In this document: piece by piece, positions 8,001-16,152 of the stretch
Numbering within the stretch: position 1 is the stretch's first letter
Layout: every line of letters starts with the position of its first letter
Assembly (NCBI GenBank): GCA_964432205.1
Contig: CAYSMK010000003.1
Location: 124,001-188,000, forward strand
DNA: 64,000 nt
DNA from: Geomobilibacter sp964432205
Lineage (GTDB): Bacteria; Desulfobacterota; Desulfuromonadia; Geobacterales; DSM-12255
Direction: 5' to 3'
Made by a program: the position numbers and the translations under genes
Notes under the pieces: generated by a model
The model's input: the letters and a program-made list of their open reading frames with translations, nothing else
Told to the model about the DNA's origin: nothing
The model's database searches: none

Positions 8001-9336
8001 GCATTTTGTCCAACGGGCACGCTACATGTGCTCCCTTGGCGGGGCCGTGGGCACGGTGACCGCGCTTCCCGGCGGCGTGCCGATCCTCCACGCCGCTTCG
8101 GGGTGCGCCGGCAACTTCGCCTGGACCCAGAACGGCGGCAGCGGCCTGCAGGTGGGCGGTTATTGCGGGTCGCTCACGGTCCCCAGTTCCAACATGCAGG
8201 AGAACGAGGTGGTCTTTGGCGGGGAAGAGCGTCTTCGGGAGCAGATCGCCAGTACCCTGAAGGTGGTGGACGGTGGGCTCTATGTCGTCGTGACCGGCTG
8301 CGTGCCGGAGATGATCGGCGACGACATCTTTGCCGTGGTCAACGACTTCCGCGACGAAGGAGCGCCGGTCATCGGCGCCATCACCGGCGGATTTCGCGGC
8401 AACTCCTACTGGGGGTACGACCTGATCCTGCAGGCCCTGGTCAAGGATTACCTGGAGCGGGGTCTCCCCACGGTGAAGGGGAAGGTCAACCTGTGGGGGG
8501 TGGTGCCGTACATGGACCCGTTCTGGCGGGGGAACCTGGAAGGCGCCCGACAGCTCTTGGAACTCCTGGGTCTTGAGGTCAACGCCTTCTTTACCCCGGC
8601 CGACAGTCTGGACAATATCCGCCGGGCCGGCGAGGCCGAGCTGAACATCGTCGTCTCCGACATCTACGGCCAGGAGGCGGCCAGGCAGTTCGAGGAGCGG
8701 CATCCGACGCCGTTCGTGACCCACCCGCTCCCCATCGGGCCGTCGGCCTCTGCGGAGTTTCTGCGGACCGTGGGACAGGCGTTGTCGCTTCCGGCAGAAT
8801 TGGTTGAAGCGGTGATAGACCGGGAGAAGAAGCGGTACTACCAGATCATGGAGCCGCTCACCGACTGCTGGAACGACCTGGACCTGCAGCGATACGCGGT
8901 GGTGGTGGGTGACGCCAACTACAGCGTTGCCCTGACCCGCTTTCTGGCCGACGACCTCGGCTGGCTGCCGGAACTGACCGTCTGCACCGACCAGTTGAAG
9001 GAGGTGGAGCAGGAGGCGTTGGCCGGTCGGGTGGCCAACCTCGCGTCCGGCTTCAGGACCAACCTGGCCTTCGAGACCGATGCCAGCGAGGTGATCGGGC
9101 ACCTGAACCGGGTCTGGCCACGCGCAAGCGGGGAAAAGTATTACAACGCCTTTGGTCCCGCCTTTGTGGTGGGGAGTTCGCTGGAACGGGAACTGGCTAA
9201 CCAGCTCGGTGCCCCCCACCTGTCCGTCTCGTTCCCGGTGGCCAACCGGGCGGTGCTGGACCGGGGGTACACCGGGTTCAGCGGTGGCCTGAGGCTGGCT
9301 GAAGACCTGATCGGGGCCGTGGTGGCAAACAGGTGA
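7993..9336 (+). CDS. NifK-like subunit of a nitrogenase-like oxidoreductase
   Basis: A 447-residue beta-type subunit. Cys13, Cys38 (ASGCAGNFAW) and Cys103 (TGCVPEMIGDD) correspond in spacing and context to the P-cluster ligands Cys70, Cys95 and Cys153 of NifK. SSNMQENEVVFGG is the counterpart of the NifK region following the second ligand. The long N-terminal extension of true NifK is absent, as is common in NifN-like and Mar-like proteins. The start overlaps the NifD-like gene by 8 bp, so an equimolar alpha2beta2 complex is likely. Alternatively the pair could resemble a NifEN scaffold, but no other catalytic D/K pair is present in the window. Confidence 0.87.
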   Translation: MSEHFVQRARYMCSLGGAVGTVTALPGGVPILHAASGCAGNFAWTQNGGSGLQVGGYCGSLTVPSSNMQENEVVFGGEERLREQIASTLKVVDGGLYVVVTGCVPEMIGDDIFAVVNDFRDEGAPVIGAITGGFRGNSYWGYDLILQALVKDYLERGLPTVKGKVNLWGVVPYMDPFWRGNLEGARQLLELLGLEVNAFFTPADSLDNIRRAGEAELNIVVSDIYGQEAARQFEERHPTPFVTHPLPIGPSASAEFLRTVGQALSLPAELVEAVIDREKKRYYQIMEPLTDCWNDLDLQRYAVVVGDANYSVALTRFLADDLGWLPELTVCTDQLKEVEQEALAGRVANLASGFRTNLAFETDASEVIGHLNRVWPRASGEKYYNAFGPAFVVGSSLERELANQLGAPHLSVSFPVANRAVLDRGYTGFSGGLRLAEDLIGAVVANR

Positions 9337-9345
9337 CCAGACTCT

Positions 9346-9392
9346 CCCTCCCCCTGGCCCCCTCCCATAAAGGGAGGGGGCCAGGGGGAGGG
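9346..9392. repeat. Long C/G-rich perfect hairpin between nifK-like and corrinoid protein genes
   Basis: A 21-bp perfect inverted repeat (9346-9366 and 9372-9392) with a 5-base ATAAA loop, made of CCCTCCCCCTGGCCCCCTCCC and its complement. No T-run follows, so it is not a standard terminator. It probably acts as an mRNA-processing or stabilising hairpin, or is a REP-like element. The downstream gene keeps its own GGAGG. Confidence 0.8.
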
Positions 9393-9411
9393 GGGAACAA
9401 GGAGGAATGTT

Positions 9412-10080
9412 ATGTTTGCTGAAAAGGAAAGATTGTTCAAGGAATTGGCCGACGCGGTTGTGGACATGGATGAGGACAAGGCCGTGGCCACTGCCGAAGA
9501 GGTGGTCGCGACGCATCTCGACGCCTACGAGGCGATCGAGAAAGGGCTTTCCGCCGGGATGGAGCGGGCCGGCCAGCTGTTCGACGAGGAGGAGTACTTC
9601 ATTCCCGAACTCCTCATCTGCTCGGACGCCATGTACGCCGGCATGGACGTGCTGAAACCGCACATCAGCCGGGATAGCGTGGACGAAAAGCGGCGGGTGG
9701 TGATCGGCGTGATCCAGGGGGATACCCACGACATCGGCAAGAACCTGGTGAAGATCATGCTGGAGACCTCCGGCTTCGACGTGACCGACCTGGGGCGGGA
9801 CATTCCGCCGGCCCGCTTCGTGGAGATTGCCAGGGAGATCAATGCCGACATCATCGCCCTTTCGACGCTGATGACCACCACCATGGACGGCATGGGTGAG
9901 GTGGTGCGCCAGCTGGATGCCCAGGGCGTTCGCAACCGGTTCAAGGTGATCGTCGGCGGCGGTCCCATCTCCCAGGGGTTTGCCGACCGGATCGGCGCCG
10001 ACGGTTACGCGGTCAATGCCGCGGATGCGGTCCGGCTGGCCCGGAGCCTGACCGATGCCTCAGCCGTGGCGGCCGCCTGA
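9412..10080 (+). CDS. Methyltransferase cognate corrinoid protein (MtaC/MtbC/MttC type)
   Basis: A 222-residue cytosolic methyl carrier. The N-terminal helical cap (residues 1-90) has the EKGLSAGMERAGQLFDEEEYFIPELL pattern, and the Rossmann B12-binding domain carries D104-T-H106-D-I-G109 with the cobalt-ligand histidine, then ALSTLMTTTMDGM and IVGGGPISQGFADRIGADGY. Length and both domains fit the family fully. The stop overlaps the next start by one base (TGATG). It should accept a methyl group from a substrate (or a methyl released by the nitrogenase-like enzyme) and pass it to one of the adjacent MtaA-type proteins. The methyl donor is unknown. Confidence 0.92.
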   Translation: MFAEKERLFKELADAVVDMDEDKAVATAEEVVATHLDAYEAIEKGLSAGMERAGQLFDEEEYFIPELLICSDAMYAGMDVLKPHISRDSVDEKRRVVIGVIQGDTHDIGKNLVKIMLETSGFDVTDLGRDIPPARFVEIAREINADIIALSTLMTTTMDGMGEVVRQLDAQGVRNRFKVIVGGGPISQGFADRIGADGYAVNAADAVRLARSLTDASAVAAA

Positions 10081-11135
10081 TGGGAAGAGACGCCATGACG
10101 CCGCTGCAGCGGCTGGCCGCCTATGCCAAGGGGGAACCGGTCGACCGGCTCCCCTGCGTGCCGATCGTGGGGAACAGTGCCGCCCGGGTGATCGGCGCGA
10201 AGGTTGGGGCGTTCCGGGGGAACGGCAGGTTGATCGCCGAGGCCCAGATCGCGGCCTACCGGCTGTTTCGCTACGACATCATCCGGATCTTCACCGACCT
10301 TTACACCCAGGCCGAGGCCATGGGAGCGACCGTGCAGTACCCCGAGGACGAGACCGCCTACCTGGCGGAACCGGCTATTGGCGACCCGCGTGATATCGAC
10401 CGACTGCAGCCGGCCGACCCTTACCGGGACGGGAATCTCCCCCATCACCTGGAAGCGATGCGGATCGCCGTGGATGCCGTTGGCAGCGAGGTGGCGGTCA
10501 CCGGCGCGGTGACCTGCCCGTTCACCAATGCCTCGTTCCTGGTCGGCGCCGAGACCCTGGCGCGGCTGATGCTGCGGGAGCCGCAGACCGTGCACCGTCT
10601 CTGCGAACTGTCGCTGGAAACCAGCCTCCGCTACGTTGCCGCCATCATCGATAGCGGTGCCACGCCGAGCCTGACCGACGCCATGTCGTCCACCACGGTG
10701 ATCAGCCCCCGCCAGTTCAGGGAGTTTTCCTTTCCGTATCTGAAGCGGCTGATCGACTACATCCACGGCCGCGGCAAGGGGGTTACGCTCCACATCTGCG
10801 GCAAGACCGCCAGGATCTGGGAGGCGATGGTCGATGCCGGTGCCGATTGCCTCAGCATCGACAACGATGCGAGCCTGACCGATGCGAAGCATTTGGTTGG
10901 GAGCCGGGTGCGGCTCATGGGTAACGTCCACCCCTCGGCAATCATGCTCCAGGGGACGACCGCCGATGTCCGTCGCGCGACGCTTGCCTGCCTGTGCGAG
11001 GCCTTTGACAACCCGCAGGGGTTTATCGTCGCCTCCGGCTGCAGTCTCCCCACCGAGACCCCGTTCGCCAACATCCACGCCATGCTGGATACGGTCCGGG
11101 AGGTTGGCTGGCCGGTTTTGCCGGAGAAACTCTAA
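10080..11135 (+). CDS. MtaA/MtbA-type (uroporphyrinogen decarboxylase family) methyltransferase
   Basis: A 351-residue TIM-barrel enzyme of the URO-D superfamily used in corrinoid methyl transfer. The zinc site is visible as H238-I-C240 (THLHIC-type, GVTLHICGKT) and Cys321 (ASGCSLPTETP), the His-x-Cys...Cys pattern of MtaA/MtbA/CmuA. The start overlaps the corrinoid protein stop; a second ATG at 10095 (MTPLQRL) is possible. It probably moves a methyl group between the corrinoid protein and a thiol (coenzyme M-like) or other acceptor. A true uroporphyrinogen decarboxylase is unlikely because of the Cys ligands and the neighbours. Confidence 0.88.
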   Translation: MGRDAMTPLQRLAAYAKGEPVDRLPCVPIVGNSAARVIGAKVGAFRGNGRLIAEAQIAAYRLFRYDIIRIFTDLYTQAEAMGATVQYPEDETAYLAEPAIGDPRDIDRLQPADPYRDGNLPHHLEAMRIAVDAVGSEVAVTGAVTCPFTNASFLVGAETLARLMLREPQTVHRLCELSLETSLRYVAAIIDSGATPSLTDAMSSTTVISPRQFREFSFPYLKRLIDYIHGRGKGVTLHICGKTARIWEAMVDAGADCLSIDNDASLTDAKHLVGSRVRLMGNVHPSAIMLQGTTADVRRATLACLCEAFDNPQGFIVASGCSLPTETPFANIHAMLDTVREVGWPVLPEKL

Positions 11136-11149
11136 AACTAACTGGGGTG

Positions 11150-11334
11150 CGTCAGCTGGAGGCAGTCTCAGTTCGCTCAAGGCGGCTTTCTGCTGCGACA
11201 CTACGGCTCATTACGCGACAGGCGATCAACTCGCCCTGCGGGCTCAAACAGGATCGCCAGTCTTAGCTCCATTTCGCCAAGTGTCGCAACGCAGAAAGCC
11301 GCACACCGCTCTCTGCGACCACCTCCAACTGACG
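11150..11334. repeat. 185-bp imperfect inverted-repeat element (MITE-like)
   Basis: The arms 11150-11202 and 11280-11334 are inverted copies of each other. CGTCAGCTGGAGG pairs with CCTCCAACTGACG at the ends, and GCGGCTTTCTGC-TGCGACACT pairs with AGTGTCGCAACGCAGAAAGCCGC inside; the 77-bp centre contains a smaller dyad, GGCGATC and GATCGCC. It has no coding capacity and lies between the two MtaA-like genes. It looks like a non-autonomous mobile palindrome or a large folded RNA. Confidence 0.75.
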
Positions 11335-11354
11335 GTTAGAAATAGAGGGTACTT

Positions 11355-12377
11355 ATGAGTCTGAGCCCGAAGGAGCGACTGCTCCATGTTGTACAGAAAA
11401 AAAAGGTCGACCGGCCGCCGGTGGTCTGCACCGGCGGGATGATGAATGCCGCCATTGTCGACGTGATGAAGCGGACCGGCCATACCCTGCCGGAGGGGCA
11501 CTTCAGCAGCGAGCTGATGGCCGAGATCTCCCGGGATGTCCATGACGACACCGGCTTCGAGAACTTCGGCATCCCGTTCTGCATGACCGTGGAGGCGGAG
11601 GTACTGGGGAGCGAGATCGACTTCGGGACCCTTGCCTGCGAGCCGAAGATCGCCCGGGAGGTGTTCCCGTCGGTCCAGTCGGTGCTCTACAAGGATATCG
11701 GCAGCATGCTTGATGCCGGCCGGATCAGGACCGTGGCGGCGGCAGGCGAGCGGCTGGCCAGTGCCCATCCGGACGTGCCGGTGATCGGCAGCCTCTGCGG
11801 CCCCATCAGCAGTGCCGCAGCAATCGTCGACCCGATGCAGTTTCTCAAGGGACTGCGCAAGGAGAGGGAACAGGCCCACCGGGTGCTGGAGTACGTGAGC
11901 GAGTTTCTCATCGGCTTTGGCCGCATCCTGGTGGAGAGCGGCGCCAGCGCCATCTGCATCGGCGATCCGACCGCCACCGGTGAAATCCTCGGTCCGAAGA
12001 TGTTCGCCGACTATGCGGTGCCCTACCTGAACAGGGTGATCGACGGCCTCCATGCCACCGGCGTGCCGGTCCTGGTCCATATCTGCGGCGAGATGCGGGC
12101 GGTAAAACCGTCCATTCCCCTGCTCCATGCCGATGCCATCAGCACCGACGCCTTTGTCAACCTGCGGCTCCTCAAGGAGGAGTACCCCCAGCTGACCACC
12201 ATGGGGAACGTGAGCACCTTTCTGCTGGAGCTGGGGGAGCCGGACAAGGTAGCCCGCCAGACGCGGGCCCTGGTGAAGGACGGAGTGGACATCATCTCCC
12301 CGGCCTGCGGCCTCAGTACCTCGTCACCGGTGGCGAACATCCGGGCCATGACCGAAACCGTGAAGGAGCATCGATAA
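11355..12377 (+). CDS. Second MtaA/CmuA-type (uroporphyrinogen decarboxylase family) methyltransferase
   Basis: A 340-residue protein with the same fold as the gene at 10080 but only distantly related. The zinc-site residues are His242 and Cys244 (LVHICGEM) and Cys318 (ISPACGLST). The N-terminus MSLSPKERLLHVVQKKKVDRPP is typical of MtaA. The stop is 3 bp before the activator gene. Having two divergent MtaA-type enzymes with one corrinoid protein suggests that one demethylates the substrate onto the corrinoid (as MtsA or CmuA do) and the other transfers the methyl onward. The direction of each cannot be read from the sequence. Confidence 0.88.
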   Translation: MSLSPKERLLHVVQKKKVDRPPVVCTGGMMNAAIVDVMKRTGHTLPEGHFSSELMAEISRDVHDDTGFENFGIPFCMTVEAEVLGSEIDFGTLACEPKIAREVFPSVQSVLYKDIGSMLDAGRIRTVAAAGERLASAHPDVPVIGSLCGPISSAAAIVDPMQFLKGLRKEREQAHRVLEYVSEFLIGFGRILVESGASAICIGDPTATGEILGPKMFADYAVPYLNRVIDGLHATGVPVLVHICGEMRAVKPSIPLLHADAISTDAFVNLRLLKEEYPQLTTMGNVSTFLLELGEPDKVARQTRALVKDGVDIISPACGLSTSSPVANIRAMTETVKEHR

Positions 12378-12380
12378 CAT

Positions 12381-14054
12381 ATGGTTACCATCCACTTTCT
12401 GCCAGCCAACCGTTCCATTACCGTTGCCAGCGGGACCACCATACTGGAGGCGGCACGTCTGGCAGGCATCCTGATCGAATCCCCCTGTAACGGTGCCGTT
12501 TCGTGCGGCAAATGTACGGTCCATCTCGACCCGGATTCGCTGCACAGGATCGTGCGCAAGGGGGTGCACCACTTGCCGAAAAGACAGGAGCGGGCCGGCC
12601 AGGTCCTCTCCTGCGAGGCGGAAGTGGTGGGCGATATCACCGTCACGGTGCCGGCGGCTCAGGACGACCGGTCGCTGAAGATCACCAGCCATGGCCACGC
12701 AGTGGCAGTGACCCTTGCACCGTACATTGTGAAGGAGTACCTGGCGGAACGTGACGTGACGCTCGTGTATCACGGCACCGCGGTTGCCGCCGAAGAGGTA
12801 GGGGACAGTGCCGGGGAAAGCTTTGGCGTGGTCGTGGATATCGGTACCACGACCCTGGTGGTCTCCCTGGTCGATCTGAATCGGGGTGTTGAGTTGGCGA
12901 CCGCGTCGGCGCTCAACCCCCAGAGCCGTCATGCCCAGGATGTACTCTCCAGGATCAGGATCGCCTCCGACGAGCCCGGGCTTGCCGAGATGCATGACTC
13001 GGTCATCGCCGAGATCAACCGGCTTGTCCAGGAGGTCTCCCGCAGTGCCGGCGTGCGGCAGGAACGGCTCTATGAGGTGATCTTCAGCGGCAATACCTGC
13101 ATGCTCCATCTGGCGGCCGGGGTCAATCCGCGGTCATTGGGACAGTACCCCTACACACCGGAACTGACCGGCGGTTCCTGGCTGTCCGGTCAGGCGGTGG
13201 GGCTCTCCATAGCAGCCAGTGGCGTCGTCTATCTACCGCCCATCATCTCCGCCTACGTGGGGGCCGACATCACCGCCGGTCTGCAGGCGGTGCGGCTCCA
13301 CGAACAGCAGGGGACCATCCTGTTCGTCGACATCGGCACCAACGGCGAGATGGCCATCGTCCACGACGGCAGGCTCTGGGCCACCTCCACCGCTGCCGGT
13401 CCTGCCTTCGAGGGGATGAACATCACCTTCGGAATGCGGGCCGGGGAGGGTGCCATCGAACGATTCGCCATCCTCAGGGATGGGCAGATACGGTTGAAGA
13501 CCATCGGCAACGCTCCTGCGGTCGGCATCTGCGGCAGCGGGCTGATGGACATCGTGGCCGAACTGGTGGACCACGGTGTTGTCGCGAAGAACGGCAAGTT
13601 CGTCCCTGTCGATGCGCCCGGCCTGCTGCCGGCCCTGGCGGCACGACTGATAAAGGTGGACGGCAAACCGGTGTTCAGCCTGACCGACACGGTCTATCTC
13701 TCCCAGAAGGATGTCCGCCAGGTACAGCTGGCCAAAGGAGCGATCCGGGCCGGGGTGGAATTTCTTCTGCGCCATACCGGGGTGGCGGCCGCTAGCCTGG
13801 ACAAAGTCCTCATTGCCGGTTCCTTCGGGTTTCATCTCACCGCCCAGAGTCTGCTTACCATCGGTCTGCTCCCGCAGCAAGTGGTCGGCAGAATCGATTT
13901 CGTCGGCAACACGGCCAAAACCGGCGGCGAAGCATTCCTTCTCAACCGCGACAGCCGTCGGGAAATGGAACAGCTCGTTTCGCGGGTTGATGTGGTGGAA
14001 CTGGCCAACTGCACGGACTTTGACCGTGTCTTTGTGGAGTCCCTGGCATTTTAG
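12381..14054 (+). CDS. Reductive activator of corrinoid proteins (2Fe-2S + ASKHA domain)
   Basis: A 557-residue protein. The N-terminal 2Fe-2S ferredoxin domain has Cys36, Cys42, Cys45 and Cys78 in the plant-type spacing (C-x5-C-x2-C-xn-C). It is followed by a linker and an ATP-binding ASKHA domain with VVDIGTTTLVVSLVDL, VDIGTNGEMA and GICGSGLMD motifs (DUF4445 family). Such proteins (RACE, RamQ, ACS-CODH corrinoid activators) reduce inactive Co(II) to Co(I) at the expense of ATP. It ends the nitrogenase-like cluster and strongly supports a working corrinoid methyl-transfer cycle. The next gene is 259 bp away. Confidence 0.93.
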   Translation: MVTIHFLPANRSITVASGTTILEAARLAGILIESPCNGAVSCGKCTVHLDPDSLHRIVRKGVHHLPKRQERAGQVLSCEAEVVGDITVTVPAAQDDRSLKITSHGHAVAVTLAPYIVKEYLAERDVTLVYHGTAVAAEEVGDSAGESFGVVVDIGTTTLVVSLVDLNRGVELATASALNPQSRHAQDVLSRIRIASDEPGLAEMHDSVIAEINRLVQEVSRSAGVRQERLYEVIFSGNTCMLHLAAGVNPRSLGQYPYTPELTGGSWLSGQAVGLSIAASGVVYLPPIISAYVGADITAGLQAVRLHEQQGTILFVDIGTNGEMAIVHDGRLWATSTAAGPAFEGMNITFGMRAGEGAIERFAILRDGQIRLKTIGNAPAVGICGSGLMDIVAELVDHGVVAKNGKFVPVDAPGLLPALAARLIKVDGKPVFSLTDTVYLSQKDVRQVQLAKGAIRAGVEFLLRHTGVAAASLDKVLIAGSFGFHLTAQSLLTIGLLPQQVVGRIDFVGNTAKTGGEAFLLNRDSRREMEQLVSRVDVVELANCTDFDRVFVESLAF

Positions 14055-14313
14055 ACATATCTCACGCTGCTTGCTATGTTGCTTTTGTAAAATTCCAATG
14101 TACACAATACATGCATTTCAACCAACGATGGTCAGCATATACAGCGCATATCGAAATCCGTACGAATTGTGCGTTTGGTGAAAAGGGGCTGTTTCTTTTT
14201 TGGCAGCCAGTTTAGTATCTCTCCGAGACCGGGAGTCTGTGCTATGCTGACCTGCATCGTCCAGTGCCCGCGATGGGGATTGTCGACCTGATGCCATGAG
14301 AAGGAGTACTCTG

Positions 14314-14955
14314 ATGAATGATCCGTCGCCATTGCATGCCTCACACTACACCGACCGGCTCGGCAGGGTGGTTTCCGATGCCGGGGACCCCTGGCTTGTC
14401 CGCTGGAAAGGGATTTTGGAGCATGCCCGTTGCGGCACCCTGCTGGAGCTCGGGTGCGGCGGCGGCCGGGACAGCGGCTATCTTACCGGGCTCGGGTTCA
14501 GGATCATTGCCGGCGACTGTTCGCCTGAGGCGCTGGAGTTGTGCCGCACATCGGCTCCCCTGGCAGACGTACGCCTGATCGATCTCCGCGAGCCGCTTCC
14601 CTTTACGGACGGAGCCTTCCCGGTAGTAGTGGCGAGCCTGTGCCTCCATTTCTTCCCGTGGACCCTCACCCTGAACATCATGGATGAGATCCGGCGCTGC
14701 CTGGAGTCGGCAGGGTTTCTGCTCTTGAGGGTCAACTCCATCCGCGATATGCATCACGATGCTGTTGGCCCTCAGGAGGTTGAACCGAACCTTTTCCTGG
14801 TGAACGGTTTGTTGAAGCGTTTTTTCGACCGCGAGGCGATGGATGGCCTGATCGGCACCGGGTGGAAGGTTCATAGCCTCGAAGAGCTGACGGTTGAACG
14901 CTACAACGCGCCGAAGGTTCTGTGGGAAGCGGTGCTGGAAAAACAAACGGTCTGA
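14314..14955 (+). CDS. SAM-dependent methyltransferase, class I
   Basis: A 213-residue cytosolic methyltransferase. Motif I is LLELGCGGGRDSGYL, motif II is IAGDCSPEALELC, and VVASLCLHFFPW follows as the motif IV region. The start at 14314 is chosen over the upstream in-frame ATG at 14296 because AAGGAG lies 9 bases before it. The 14055-14313 gap has no clear gene and is AT-richer than its flanks. The methyl acceptor is unknown; a link to the corrinoid cluster is possible but not shown, since the spacing suggests a separate transcript. Confidence 0.82.
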   Translation: MNDPSPLHASHYTDRLGRVVSDAGDPWLVRWKGILEHARCGTLLELGCGGGRDSGYLTGLGFRIIAGDCSPEALELCRTSAPLADVRLIDLREPLPFTDGAFPVVVASLCLHFFPWTLTLNIMDEIRRCLESAGFLLLRVNSIRDMHHDAVGPQEVEPNLFLVNGLLKRFFDREAMDGLIGTGWKVHSLEELTVERYNAPKVLWEAVLEKQTV

Positions 14956-15033
14956 GTGCCGGACAACGGCTAACGCGAACGGGAAGTTCTGTGACAGTCA
15001 AGTAAACAACATACGACAGGGAAAGGACTGGCG

Positions 15034-16152
15034 ATGATCAACAAGGAACGGCTCTACACCAGGTTCATGGAGCTGTGTGCCATAGATTCCGAACCGACCA
15101 GAGAGCGCCTGCTGGCAGACAGGCTTAAGGACCTCCTGTCAGAACTCGGCTTCACCGTTACGGAGGATGGCGCGGGGGAGAAGATCGGCGGCACGGCGGG
15201 GAATATCATCGCCCGCCTGGCAGGTACCGGACCTGGCGAGCCGCTTCTGTTTTCCTGCCACCTGGACCGGGTTGTTCCGGGGGTCGGGGTCAAGCCACGC
15301 ATCGAGGGAGACTTCATTGTCAGTGATGGCACCACCGTCCTGGGTGCCGACGACGGTGCCGGTCTGGCAGCCATTCTGGAGGCGGTTACGACACTTCGGG
15401 AACAGGAGAGACTCCATCCCCCGATCGAGTTGGTTCTGTCAGTTGCCGAAGAGCTGGCTCTGGCCGGTTCCAGGCATTTCGACATAGATCAGCTCTCGGC
15501 CCGATCCGGGTTTGTGCTGGATGCAGGCGGTCCGGTCGGAGAGATCGTGGTCCAGGCGCCGGAGCAGGTGAAATTCCTGGCGGTTTTCCACGGACGCTGC
15601 GCCCATGCGGGCTTTGCCCCGGAGCAGGGGGTGTCGGCCATCCAGATCGCCGCGGCAGCCATCAGCCGGATGCCGTTGCTGCGGATCGATTCGGAAACGA
15701 CCGCCAACATCGGCAGCATCTCCGCCGTCGGACCGACCAATATCGTGCCTGACCGCTGCGAACTGCAGGGGGAAGTTCGTTCGCTGGATGCAACCAAGTT
15801 GCTGACCCAGGTAGGTGCTTTGACTCACGCCATGGAAACAGCGGCAGCCGAGTATGGTGGTGCGGTGGAGATAACGGTGGTGCCGTGCTATCCGACATAC
15901 AAACTGGCCGAAGATGCGGAGCCTGCGCAACGAGCAGCACGCGCTGCCCGGCATATTGGCGTGCCGGTCCGCTTCAAGTCCACCGGCGGCGGTTCGGATG
16001 CCAACATCTTCAACAACCGGGGGCTGCCGTCGGTGGTGTTGAGCTGCGGGTATGAAAAAGTTCACACTACTGAAGAACGGATACCGCTGGAGCAACTGGT
16101 CTTGCTGACGGAGTGGGTGCTGGCCATTATCGATGATGGAGTAGATCGCTGA
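15034..16152 (+). CDS. M20 family metallopeptidase, peptidase T-like
   Basis: A 372-residue dinuclear zinc aminopeptidase-like enzyme. Metal and catalytic motifs are FSCHLDRV (His and catalytic Asp), LGADDGAGLAA (bridging Asp), SVAEELALAG (Glu-Glu) and the C-terminal KVHTTEE (His). The dimerisation/lid domain lies roughly at residues 180-285. The length matches the PepT-like (peptidase T2) subfamily, which trims tripeptides or related short peptides in the cytosol. It stands alone between two intergenic regions. Confidence 0.88.
   Translation: MINKERLYTRFMELCAIDSEPTRERLLADRLKDLLSELGFTVTEDGAGEKIGGTAGNIIARLAGTGPGEPLLFSCHLDRVVPGVGVKPRIEGDFIVSDGTTVLGADDGAGLAAILEAVTTLREQERLHPPIELVLSVAEELALAGSRHFDIDQLSARSGFVLDAGGPVGEIVVQAPEQVKFLAVFHGRCAHAGFAPEQGVSAIQIAAAAISRMPLLRIDSETTANIGSISAVGPTNIVPDRCELQGEVRSLDATKLLTQVGALTHAMETAAAEYGGAVEITVVPCYPTYKLAEDAEPAQRAARAARHIGVPVRFKSTGGGSDANIFNNRGLPSVVLSCGYEKVHTTEERIPLEQLVLLTEWVLAIIDDGVDR

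Noticed and set aside
1..9336. Canonical nitrogen-fixing nif operon
   Set aside because: No nifE/nifN or other nif genes accompany it, H is split from D/K by an importer, and the D subunit seems to lack the cofactor His.
483..9336. Protochlorophyllide reductase (BchLNB) or Ni-sirohydrochlorin cyclase (CfbCD)
   Set aside because: Presence of a NifB-like gene and separate D and K subunits, and no tetrapyrrole genes nearby, argue against both.
7990..9729. Long minus-strand frame (579 codons) opposite the nifK-like gene
   Set aside because: Shadow of the plus-strand coding region; its translation is Pro/His/Arg/Gln-rich with no domain.
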